In this document: positions 46,101 to 54,027 of the stretch, in pieces
Layout: each line of letters opens with the position of its first letter
Position numbering within the stretch: the stretch's first letter is position 1
From: Phycisphaeraceae bacterium D3-23
GTDB lineage: Bacteria > Planctomycetota > Phycisphaerae > Phycisphaerales > Phycisphaeraceae
Assembly: GCA_039555135.1 (NCBI GenBank)
Contig: CP114179.1
Location: 3,224,001-3,288,000, forward strand
Direction of reading: 5' to 3'
Length of the DNA stretch: 64,000 nucleotides
The notes under the pieces: generated by a model
The model's database searches: none
What the model was told of the DNA's origin: nothing
What the model saw: the letters and a program-made list of their open reading frames with translations, nothing else
Position numbers and translations under genes: made by a program

Positions 46101-46205
46101 AACTGGGGGCTGGGCACCGACCCCGGCGCAGGCGTCCCCGAACCCGGCACGCTCGCCGCGATCCAGGTCGGCCTCCTATTGTTTGGAAACCGCCGCCGCG
46201 GCTGA
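43164..46205 (+). CDS. Sulfatase-like protein fused to dockerin and PEP-CTERM
   Basis: A 1013-residue protein. After a signal peptide (ending about residue 25) comes a sulfatase domain with the metal Asp pair D40-D41 (VDDMGYGELG), DNGGTPGENN, IPHAAFNPP and RGVKGSVYEGG. The formylglycine site reads C87-A-S-T-R, with Ser where Pro or Ala is normal, and the usual GKWH is G-K140-W-G. A beta-repeat region, a carbohydrate-binding-like NGGFEQGTGQDF domain, dockerin-like loops (GDLNADGFIGVADLD) and VPEPGTLAAIQVGLLLFG with NRRRG follow. I start at ATG 43164 just before the signal peptide. It is exported and anchored by exosortase; sulfatase activity is doubtful. Confidence 0.82.
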   Translation: MLLKFPCCVVLLAVILLGPTPSQAQSEPAAQPNIVFIMVDDMGYGELGVTGQQHLVDTGQPAILTPNIDALAHQGLMIENFYATPICASTRGSLLTGFHNGHSSIDRNGGNNGGNALRAVDTTWGETLQDAGYTTGAYGKWGVGGFDHTVLGIGVDDQDNAAITHADATPSSRGFDEFYGYLNQVHAHDYYVDFLWEHDTDNSGDVGGMQVDLVSSSDYAHDLMADRSLQFITDHAGDDPFMLYLPYTIPHAAFNPPQDEVWQTFRDAGYSTAQANYAAMMARMDSSVGDVVARLQDPNQDGDTSDSVYDNTVIMFMSDNGGTPGENNLFGGDVGLRGVKGSVYEGGTASPFIAHWNGTIAPGQIDSTTIAGLDDLFATFADLAGADTPVGLDGTSIAGLFTGGERDERDVFIFEGNGTSWAIRIDDWKLVGGNELYNLVTDRDESSNVAGANPAIRALLNQIALDEGVLSDAGSGGSQTTHIVQYKQWAPAGGSTDFAANGNWSGGTQFNTRGTAVNNFAGGPANNWITTIDNTTGNALQARVQSNTEVLAFELRGSNAQMDLHIESGATLTARNGARIETGGRVVLEGGSLNTLRTIEVRQGGELMGHGTIGQIYDTAGTPFRLEADLNNAGRITIGGEGIQTGGGTQLNELVSNGGFEQGTGQDFDDITDWFNFTSNQGDISGRNTSDPAAGSYRAVVGINTNGNAPAPAQDTGHTIALGEEYTLAFEHAGASGWDLSEDQIRATIYYLDASSVVDLDSITVSPQQDFGSGYSSASTTFDAITDNDAVGENLFVRFEALVPSPTAFAALDSVSLALTEFIAGGMARLTVEGDYTQQSTGTLAIDLFDEANGQPGHDQLVVEGLATLAGALDIQLGDGYAPDAGDSFLVIDAQDYAGAFDSVALPELLAGRFWDLSELDSAGKLNVTDELRGDLNADGFIGVADLDILLANWGQSTAVGDASGDGLVSQADLDIVRANWGLGTDPGAGVPEPGTLAAIQVGLLLFGNRRRG

Positions 46206-46247
46206 GTCCATCGAGCCAGACGCCCCGTAGCTGCGGGATGGAGTGAT

Positions 46248-49200
46248 ATGTTGTTGAATCCAGACCGATCGATACGCGGTAGTGACCACGCACCGAGCCC
46301 GCTCGAAGCGCTCGAGCCTCGGCTGTTATTTACTGCCGTCCCACTCATCACCGAGTTCCTCGCGTCCAACGACACCGTTCTGGACGACGAAGACGGCGAC
46401 AGCTCCGACTGGATCGAGATCTACAACGCCGGCGACACCGCGCTCGACCTCGACGGCTGGCACCTCACCGACGACGCCGACGACCTCACGCAGTGGACCT
46501 TCCCCGATGTTTCGCTCGAACCAGGGCAGTACCTCGTCGTCTTCGCGTCGAACAAAGACCGCGCCGACGCGGACGGCACCGAGCTGCACACCAACTTCGC
46601 GCTGAGCGCGGGCGGCGAGTACATTGCGCTCGTCGAGCAAGACGGCACGACGGTCGCCCACGCCTACATGCCCGAGTACCCCGCGCAGACCACCGACATC
46701 TCCTACGGCCTCGCGCAGTCCGCCACGCAGACGCCACTGATCGCCGAGGGCGCTGACGCGCGCTACATCGTGCCATCCGCCCCGATCGTCGGGTGGAACA
46801 CGCTGGGCTTCAACGACACAAGTTGGGCGCAGGGGCCCACCGGCATCGGCCACGAACAGACCGGCACCGACTACGCGGGCCACCTCGAAACCATCCTCCC
46901 CGACAACACCGCGAGCGTCTACCTACGCCAGTCGTTCAGCGTCGCCGACCCCAACGCGCTCACTTCGCTGACACTCGGGCTCCGCTACGACGATGGGTTC
47001 CTCGCCTACCTCAACGGCACGCTCGTCGCCGCCGACAACGCCCCCAGCAACCCGCAGTACAACAGCACCGCCACCGCCGGCCACGGCGACGCGCTCGCGG
47101 TCGAGTTCCAACCCTTCGACCTCACGGCATTCCGCAACGAACTGGTCGCCGGCAACAACGTCCTCGCGATCCAGGCGATGAACCGCACGACCGGCAATTC
47201 CGACATGCTCATCGAGGCAACGCTAACCGCGACGCAAGACACCGGCGGCGCGCCCGGCGCCGCCGGGTACATGACCCAGCCCACGCCGGGCGCGGTCAAC
47301 ATTATCACCGGCCCGCTCATCGCGTCCGTCACCGAGAACCCGCCCGCGCCTGGCGCGAACCAGAACCTCATCATCGAGGCCGAGGTCGCCGACAACGCGG
47401 GCAACGGCATCGACCGCGTCGACCTGCACTACCGCATCAACTTCAATGGCGAACTCACGCTCCAGATGTTCGACAACGGCGTCGGCAATGATGCGCTCGC
47501 CGGTGACGGCATCTACACCGCGACGATCAGCAGCGGCCTCTACGCCGCCGGCGACATGGTCCGGTGGTACGTCACCGCCGAGGACGATCAGGGCACGGCA
47601 TCCCGCGCCCCCCTAATCGTCGACGACACCGGCCAGGACCAGGACCCCGAGTACTTCGGCACGGTCGTCGTCGATCCGTCGATCACCAGCAACCTGCCGG
47701 TGTTCCAGTGGTTTGTTCAGGACCCCAACGCTGCGGAGACCACCGGCGGGACGCGCGCCTCCGTCTACTTCGACGGCCGATTCTACGACGACGTCTTCGT
47801 GCGACGACGGGGCAACTCGAGCGCCTCGCTCAACAAGAAGAGCTTCAAGATCGAGTTTAACAAGGGCCACGACTTTGTCTGGGAAGCAGGACAGGCCGGC
47901 GTCAATGAGATCAACCTCAACACGACCTATACCGACAAGAGCTACCTCCGCCAGCAACTCGGCTTCGAGGTCTACGACCTGGCCGGGGCGTACGGCTCCG
48001 AGTCCCGGCTGTGGCGCGTGGAGCAGAACGGGGACTTCTTCTCCGTCGCCGCGTTTATCGAGCAGGTCGACGAGGATATGCTCGAGCGCGAGGGGCTCGA
48101 CCCCGACGGCGCGCTTTACAAGATGTTCAACGCCTTCACCTCCGGCACCTCCGGCGTCGAGAAGAAGACCCGGCTCCACGAAAACAACAACGACCTCAGC
48201 GACTTCGTCGGCAGCATCAACGGCCTCTCGGGGCAGGCGCTCACCGACTACATCTTCGACCACGTCGATATCCCCGCGACGCTGAACTACCTCGCTGCCA
48301 CCGCGTTGATCCAGCACAGCGACTCGATGAAGAAGAACTACTACCTGTACCGCGACACCGAAGGGACGGGCGAGTGGACGTTTATCCCCTGGGACCTCGA
48401 CCTGTCGTTTGGCCGACACTTTATGGGCGGCGGCCTCACAGGCGATACGATCTGGGCAGACAAAGACAACTTCACGGTGAGCGGGACCGTCATCTCCCCG
48501 TCTCACCCGCTGGTCGGCGAGGAGGAGCACTACGGCAACCGGTCGTTTAATAACCTGATCGATGCGCTCTATGAATCGCCCGAGTTTGTCGAGCTCTACC
48601 TGCGTCGGCTGCGGACGTTGATGGATGAGATCCTCGGTGCGCCCGGGACGCCGGCGCAGAATCTCGTCCTCGAAAACCGGATCGCCGAGATCCAAACTCA
48701 GATCGGCAACGACGCCGTGCTCGACGTCAACGAATGGGGACAGTACGGCCAATCACAGACACTCCAGCAGGCGATCGACATCCTCGTCGACGACTTCCTT
48801 GCGGTACACCGCCAGCACTACTTCGTCAGCCATTCGGTCAACAACCCCGGCTTCCCCGACAACGCGGGCATCCCCAACGCGCAGACGGCCAACCCGGTGG
48901 TCTCCATCGGCGCGATCGACTTCAACCCCGCCGGCGGCAATCAGGACCAGGAATACATCGAGATCGTCAACAGCAGCGCCTTCGCGATCGACATCTCCGG
49001 CTGGACTGTCGAGGGCGCGATCACACATACCTTCCGGCCCGGCACAGTGGTCGGGGCTGGGGCGTCGCTCTACATCACACCCGACAGCAGCGCCTTCCGC
49101 GCCCGCGCCGCGGGCCCCAGCGGGGGGCAGGGGCTTCAGGTCCAGCAGTGGGATGACGGCCATCTCTCCTCCTTCGGCGAGACCATCACACTCAAACGCG

Positions 49201-50474
49201 GCAACGGCACAACCGCCGCGACGAAAATCTACACCGGCAATCCGTCGCTGGCGCAGCAGTTCCTGCGTATCACCGAACTGCACTACAACCCGGCCGGGCC
49301 TACCCCGGCCGAGCAGTCGGCGGGATTCACCGACGGCGACCAGTTCGAGTTCATCGAACTGCAAAATACCTCGCCTACCCAGACGCTCAACCTCAATAAC
49401 GTCCACTTCGACACAAACAACGGCGGCGTGGCATTCGACTTCGGCAGCGGTACGACGCTATCGCCCGGCCAGTACGGCGTCCTCGTCAGCAACCTCGCCG
49501 CGTTCCAGGAACGCTACGGCACGGGCATCAACATCTTGGGCATCTACACCGGCAACCTCGCCAACAGCGGCGAACAGGTCAAGCTGGAAGACGCGACCAA
49601 CTCTACTATCGCACAGTTCGCCTACGAAGACGGCACCGGCCCGGGCGAAGCCGACTGGCCCACCTCCCCCGACGGCGACGGCCCATCGCTCGTCGTCAAC
49701 GACACCGAGGCCGACTACAGCGACGGCAACAACTGGCGCGCATCGCTCACTAACCACGGCACACCCGGCAGCGACGAAGCCGCCGGCGTCCTGGGCGATA
49801 TCACCGGCGACGGATTCGTCGGCACCGAAGACCTCGACGCACTCCTCGCGCTCTGGGGCGACGCCGCAGCATCAAGCCCGCAAGCCGCCGCCGCCGACCT
49901 CGACAACAGCGGCACCGTCGGCAGCGGCGACCTCAACATCGTCATCAACAACTTCGGCAACGGCACAACACCCAACAACCCCACCAGCAACGGTGACGTC
50001 GCCGACGATAACGACACCCCCGGAACCCCCGGAAACCCCGGTAGCAGCGCCGACGCGGACGCAGGGAACAACAACAACGCAGGCAACGACGGCGGCGCCC
50101 CCGGCAACAACAGCGGCGCAGGCAACGAAACCCCCTTCCCCAGCCAACGCCCGCGCCCCGACCAGCCCACCCCCCAACGCCAACCCGAACCCGCCACGCC
50201 CCCGGCCACCCCACCCGCCACACGCCAGGCCAACGCCAACGCGGCCGACAGACCCAACACCAACACCGACATCCACGCCAACGCCAACACCCCCCTCACC
50301 CCCGCCCAACAGCAAGCCGCCAACGCCCAACGCACCCCCAGCGCCCTCGACCTCGTCAAGCCCAAAACGCCCACGGCGACAGATACCACCACAACCCCCG
50401 CCACTCAAGCATCCCCCCTCACCGCCACCGCGACAATAACCAAACCCCGCTTCGACGCGATGATGCTGCGATAA
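46248..50474 (+). CDS. CotH/lamin-tail/dockerin secreted protein, intact copy
   Basis: A 1408-residue protein with GGAG before ATG 46248. The order is LEPR-XLL motif (LEALEPRLLFTAVP, residues about 19-32), a lamin-tail domain (DSSDWIEIYNAGDTALDLDG), a beta domain, a Fn3-like stretch (NPPAPGANQNLIIEAEVADN), a CotH-like kinase domain (RRRGNSSASLNKKSFKIEFN, FIPWDLDLSFGR), a second lamin-tail domain, dockerin-like loops (GDITGDGFVGTEDLDALLAL) and an Asn/Ala/Pro/Gln-rich tail with no PEP-CTERM. CotH proteins phosphorylate spore-coat proteins in Bacillus; here the substrate is unknown. It is homologous to the minus-strand gene 34175-38871, very closely at both ends and less in the middle. Confidence 0.85.
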   Translation: MLLNPDRSIRGSDHAPSPLEALEPRLLFTAVPLITEFLASNDTVLDDEDGDSSDWIEIYNAGDTALDLDGWHLTDDADDLTQWTFPDVSLEPGQYLVVFASNKDRADADGTELHTNFALSAGGEYIALVEQDGTTVAHAYMPEYPAQTTDISYGLAQSATQTPLIAEGADARYIVPSAPIVGWNTLGFNDTSWAQGPTGIGHEQTGTDYAGHLETILPDNTASVYLRQSFSVADPNALTSLTLGLRYDDGFLAYLNGTLVAADNAPSNPQYNSTATAGHGDALAVEFQPFDLTAFRNELVAGNNVLAIQAMNRTTGNSDMLIEATLTATQDTGGAPGAAGYMTQPTPGAVNIITGPLIASVTENPPAPGANQNLIIEAEVADNAGNGIDRVDLHYRINFNGELTLQMFDNGVGNDALAGDGIYTATISSGLYAAGDMVRWYVTAEDDQGTASRAPLIVDDTGQDQDPEYFGTVVVDPSITSNLPVFQWFVQDPNAAETTGGTRASVYFDGRFYDDVFVRRRGNSSASLNKKSFKIEFNKGHDFVWEAGQAGVNEINLNTTYTDKSYLRQQLGFEVYDLAGAYGSESRLWRVEQNGDFFSVAAFIEQVDEDMLEREGLDPDGALYKMFNAFTSGTSGVEKKTRLHENNNDLSDFVGSINGLSGQALTDYIFDHVDIPATLNYLAATALIQHSDSMKKNYYLYRDTEGTGEWTFIPWDLDLSFGRHFMGGGLTGDTIWADKDNFTVSGTVISPSHPLVGEEEHYGNRSFNNLIDALYESPEFVELYLRRLRTLMDEILGAPGTPAQNLVLENRIAEIQTQIGNDAVLDVNEWGQYGQSQTLQQAIDILVDDFLAVHRQHYFVSHSVNNPGFPDNAGIPNAQTANPVVSIGAIDFNPAGGNQDQEYIEIVNSSAFAIDISGWTVEGAITHTFRPGTVVGAGASLYITPDSSAFRARAAGPSGGQGLQVQQWDDGHLSSFGETITLKRGNGTTAATKIYTGNPSLAQQFLRITELHYNPAGPTPAEQSAGFTDGDQFEFIELQNTSPTQTLNLNNVHFDTNNGGVAFDFGSGTTLSPGQYGVLVSNLAAFQERYGTGINILGIYTGNLANSGEQVKLEDATNSTIAQFAYEDGTGPGEADWPTSPDGDGPSLVVNDTEADYSDGNNWRASLTNHGTPGSDEAAGVLGDITGDGFVGTEDLDALLALWGDAAASSPQAAAADLDNSGTVGSGDLNIVINNFGNGTTPNNPTSNGDVADDNDTPGTPGNPGSSADADAGNNNNAGNDGGAPGNNSGAGNETPFPSQRPRPDQPTPQRQPEPATPPATPPATRQANANAADRPNTNTDIHANANTPLTPAQQQAANAQRTPSALDLVKPKTPTATDTTTTPATQASPLTATATITKPRFDAMMLR
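49618..50366 (+). repeat. Inverted-repeat arm 2
   Basis: This is the inverted near-identical partner of 34253-34996, covering the last lamin-tail strands, the dockerin-like loops and the Asn/Ala/Pro-rich tail. The arms bracket about 14.6 kb. Confidence 0.8.
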
Positions 50475-50619
50475 AACGTATCCCGAAAGACATCGGTGCA
50501 TCGAACGTGCCACGGTCGAGCCGCTTCAGCGGTCGCCCGTGAGCCCGGAACACGACACTCGGCCGACCGCTCCGAGCAGCGGAGTCATACACATCCCAGT
50601 TGATTCGCGCGCGTTTCTT

Positions 50620-50729
50620 CCGGGGTGCCACGCAACTGCCCGCAGGGCTGCTGTGTGCGACAACCCGATGCCATCTTTCGTCCCGGCACACAGCAGGCCT
50701 GCGGACAGGCCAGTTGTGTGGCACCCCGG
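50620..50729. repeat. Imperfect long inverted repeat in a 537-base gap
   Basis: CCGGGGTGCCACGCAACTG at 50620 and its downstream bases to 50658 pair with 50686-50729, whose reverse complement reads CCGGGGTGCCACACAACTGG and continues through CCTGCTGTGTGC. The arms are about 40 bases with small insertions and a 27-base loop. I recall similar GGTGCCAC..AACTG wording as dispersed repeats in planctomycete genomes. The gap 50475-51011 has no credible gene. Confidence 0.55.
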
Positions 50730-51011
50730 AGCGCGTGTGCTTTCTGGGATGTGTATCAACCGTGGCATAGCGATAAACGCAAAACGTCAAAGCGCCAACC
50801 CGTCCGGACCTCCGCCAGACTCAGACCTCGGCGTGGGGGGAGAGTTGCGAGTGCATGTTGTTGGGTCAGGCGTCGATGGATTGGCATGCCGACTTTCGTC
50901 GAGCACGAGACAACAGCCGTCTTTCGCGCGTAATATCTACGCAGATTGGTAGTCCCAAGGGGATGCTCGGCGATGTCGGCGTGATGTTTTTGGATTTGCA
51001 GGAGACTCGCA

Positions 51012-53306
51012 ATGGTGGCTGCAAGGGTTTGGCGCGGTGTGTGGTTTGGTCTGTTGGCGTGCGTGGCTGGGCTGTTTTCTACGCCTGTGTGTGCGCAGGG
51101 TTCGCAAGCGGATTACGAGCGTTCGCTGGCCATCTCACAGGCGTGGAACGGCAAGGTCTTTGGTGAGACATTGACGCCGTATTGGATTGATGGCGGTGAC
51201 TGGTTTTGGTACACGCGGTTTGATTCGGACCGCACTTGGGCCGTGATGCTCGTCGAAAGCGCGACGGGCGAGCAGCGGCCTGCGTTTGACCATGCGAAGT
51301 TGGCGGCTGCGTTGGCGGAAGCGACAGGGCAGGACGTCTCGGAGGGGCGGGTCTCGCTGCGGCGGTTAGTGATCGACGCCACACTGGACCTGATTCACTT
51401 TGGGGCCGGGGGTCGGCGATGGTCTTATGTACCCTCGACGGACACGCTGACCGAAGTGATGGACGGTGCCGCCGAGCCCGAACCGAATGTCGAAGGCAAC
51501 GCTCCACACCGGCGAGCCCCGGCTTTCCCCGGGCGGCGCGACGCGGTTTCGCCCGATGGGCATTGGCGGGCCTCGATCGACAGCCACAACGTTGTTCTGA
51601 CGGAGGTCGCGACCGAGACCCGCTACGTTTTGACACAGGACGGCACGGCCGAAGATGCTTACATCCCGCCGTTCTACTGGTCGCCGCAAAGCACGAAGCT
51701 CATCGCGATGCGCCGTGAGCGGGGCGACCGGCGTGAAGTGACGATTATCGATACCGCACCGGACGACCAGCTTCAGCCTGAATCGATTCGGTACCGTTAT
51801 CTGAAACCGGGCGACCAGGTTTCGATCAACAGGCCCCGGCTATTCGACATTGCTACGCGGGAGCAGGTCGCGGTCGATGATGCGCACGCCTCGAATCCGT
51901 ACGATACGCGCGAGGTGCGTTGGCGAGCCGACGGCCGGGGGTTTACATACGAGTACAACCAGCGTGGCCACCAGTGCTACCGCGTGATCGAGATTGATGC
52001 CGAGACGGGCGCGTCGCGCATCGTGATTGACGAGTCCCCCGAGACGTTCTTCTGTTATTCGAGCAAGTATTTTTCATACTACCGTGATGCGCCTGGTGAG
52101 ATCGTCTGGATGTCGGAGCGCAGCGGGTGGAATCATCTGTACCTTTATGACTGGGCGTCGGGGGAAGAACTGCACGCGATCACGGGCGGCGACTGGGCCG
52201 TACGTTCGATCGATCGTATCGACGAAGAGCGGGGGGTGGTGTGGTTCTGGGCTGGCGGCATACATGCGGGGCAGGACCCCTACTACCGCCACTACTGCCG
52301 GGCCGCGCTCGATGGGTCGGGTGTTTCTGCGCTGACAGCGTCGAATGGGACCCACACCGCTGTGCAGGTTTCGCCCAATGGCAAGTATCTGGTGACGACC
52401 TGGTCGCGGGTTGATCACGCGCCGGTCCACGAGCTGCGCAGCGCCGAGACGGGCGAGTTGATCGTGGAGTTGGGGCGGGCGGATGATAGCGCGCTGCGTG
52501 CGACGGGTTGGCGGCCGATGGAGCCGTTCGTGGCGAAGGGGCGTGACGGGGAGACGGACATTTACGGCGTGATTGTTCGGCCGAGCAACTTCGACTCCGA
52601 TCGCCAGTACCCGGTGATCGAGCATATCTACGCGGGCCCGCACAGCGCGTTTGTGCCCAAGCGTTTTTCGCCGTTCAATTGGACGATGCACCCGATGGCG
52701 GAGCTGGGGTTCATCGTCGTGATGATCGATGGGATGGGGACTTCGCATCGGTCCAAGGCGTTTCACGATGTGTGCTGGCAGGACCTGGCCGACAGCGGTT
52801 TCCCGGACCGGGTCGCGTGGATGCGGGCGGCGGCGGAGCATGAGCCGGCGATGGACCTGTCGCGTGTCGGCATCTTCGGCGGCTCGGCGGGCGGGCAGAG
52901 CGCGATGCGTGCGCTGCTGGATCATGGCGACTTTTATCACGCGGCGGCGGCGGACTGCGGCTGCCACGACAACCGGATGGACAAGATATGGTGGAACGAG
53001 CAGTGGATGGGCTGGCCGATCGGCGACCACTACGCTGCAAGTTCCAACGTGGTGGACGCCCACAAGCTGCGGGGCCATCTGCTGCTGACCGTGGGCGAGT
53101 TGGACCGTAATGTCGATCCGGCCTCGACGATGCAGGTTGTTGACGCGCTGATCGCGGCGGATAAGGATTTTGAGCTGATCGTCTTTCCTGGTACGGGGCA
53201 TGGGGCGTGTGAGTCGCCGTATGGCCGTCGCCGGCGGGCCGACTTCTTTGTGCGTCACCTGCTCGGTGTTGAGCCGAGGTGGGAGGCTGACGACACGGAC
53301 CAATAA
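51012..53306 (+). CDS. Secreted S9 (dipeptidyl-peptidase IV-like) serine peptidase
   Basis: A 764-residue protein with signal peptide (WFGLLACVAGLFSTPVCA), an N-terminal beta-propeller with repeated strand pairs such as YDTREVRWRADGRGF, and a C-terminal alpha/beta hydrolase. The nucleophile is S625 in FGGSAGGQS, the acid D698 in GELDRNVDP and the base H730 in GTGHGACE. S9 enzymes cleave after Pro or Ala near peptide N-termini. It is a stand-alone gene after the CotH protein and probably acts in the periplasm on scavenged peptides. Confidence 0.88.
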   Translation: MVAARVWRGVWFGLLACVAGLFSTPVCAQGSQADYERSLAISQAWNGKVFGETLTPYWIDGGDWFWYTRFDSDRTWAVMLVESATGEQRPAFDHAKLAAALAEATGQDVSEGRVSLRRLVIDATLDLIHFGAGGRRWSYVPSTDTLTEVMDGAAEPEPNVEGNAPHRRAPAFPGRRDAVSPDGHWRASIDSHNVVLTEVATETRYVLTQDGTAEDAYIPPFYWSPQSTKLIAMRRERGDRREVTIIDTAPDDQLQPESIRYRYLKPGDQVSINRPRLFDIATREQVAVDDAHASNPYDTREVRWRADGRGFTYEYNQRGHQCYRVIEIDAETGASRIVIDESPETFFCYSSKYFSYYRDAPGEIVWMSERSGWNHLYLYDWASGEELHAITGGDWAVRSIDRIDEERGVVWFWAGGIHAGQDPYYRHYCRAALDGSGVSALTASNGTHTAVQVSPNGKYLVTTWSRVDHAPVHELRSAETGELIVELGRADDSALRATGWRPMEPFVAKGRDGETDIYGVIVRPSNFDSDRQYPVIEHIYAGPHSAFVPKRFSPFNWTMHPMAELGFIVVMIDGMGTSHRSKAFHDVCWQDLADSGFPDRVAWMRAAAEHEPAMDLSRVGIFGGSAGGQSAMRALLDHGDFYHAAAADCGCHDNRMDKIWWNEQWMGWPIGDHYAASSNVVDAHKLRGHLLLTVGELDRNVDPASTMQVVDALIAADKDFELIVFPGTGHGACESPYGRRRRADFFVRHLLGVEPRWEADDTDQ

Positions 53307-53472
53307 CGCAATCTATCGCCTTGCCTGCTTGGCCCGAGTCATACAGGCGGGACAATCCCATTATCTTCCAGCGGCGATCCCGGCCCCCTGTGCGGCTACT
53401 TATGTTTGTCGAAGTGCCCCCCGATACTAGCGGTGCGTTGTAACTTTTACACCCAAGACCCAGGGGATTCAG

Positions 53473-53949
53473 ATGGCTCATCCACGACCCGTATCGGCCC
53501 GCGCATTTTCACTCATCGAGATCATCATTGTCGTTTCAATCCTCGCGATCCTCGCAGCGATGGTCATCCCGAGGTTTGCCAACAGCAAAGACCAGGCGGC
53601 CGAGTCGGCGCTGATGACGAGTGTCAACAGCGTCAACACGAAGCTGACCGATGTGTTCGCGTCGAGCGGGGATTGGCCGACGACGATCGAATCGTCGTGG
53701 TTTATCGGCGGCGAGCCCAACCACATGCAGAATGTGTTCGGTGTGCCGATGATCGAGATCGTCGATACCGATGGCCTGACGCACCCCGCCAACAAGACGC
53801 TGAAGGCCGGTGTCGGCGGGGCGTATTGGTACAACTCGGCGACGGGCGTGTTCCGCGCGAGGATCTCGGACCAGGGGAGCGAGGCCGCGACGCTGGCGCA
53901 GTACAACAAGGTGAACAACGCTGAGGAATCTTCGCTGGGTAACTACTAA
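53473..53949 (+). CDS. Type IV pilin-like / pseudopilin protein
   Basis: A 158-residue protein. The leader MAHPRPVSARA is followed by FSLIEIIIVVSILAILAAMV, a class III prepilin helix with Glu5. The short C-terminal domain (GVGGAYWYNSATGVFRARIS) resembles GspG/PilE-like minor pilins found in planctomycetes. AGGGG is placed ahead of ATG 53473. It has no operon partner apart from the selenoprotein-like gene 78 bases downstream. Confidence 0.85.
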   Translation: MAHPRPVSARAFSLIEIIIVVSILAILAAMVIPRFANSKDQAAESALMTSVNSVNTKLTDVFASSGDWPTTIESSWFIGGEPNHMQNVFGVPMIEIVDTDGLTHPANKTLKAGVGGAYWYNSATGVFRARISDQGSEAATLAQYNKVNNAEESSLGNY

Positions 53950-54027
53950 GCCGGGACGGCTGATTCTCTAGAAAATGCTTGCTTCCAAGACGCGGCGAAG
54001 GAACAATGGGGCGATAGGAGCTCCCCG

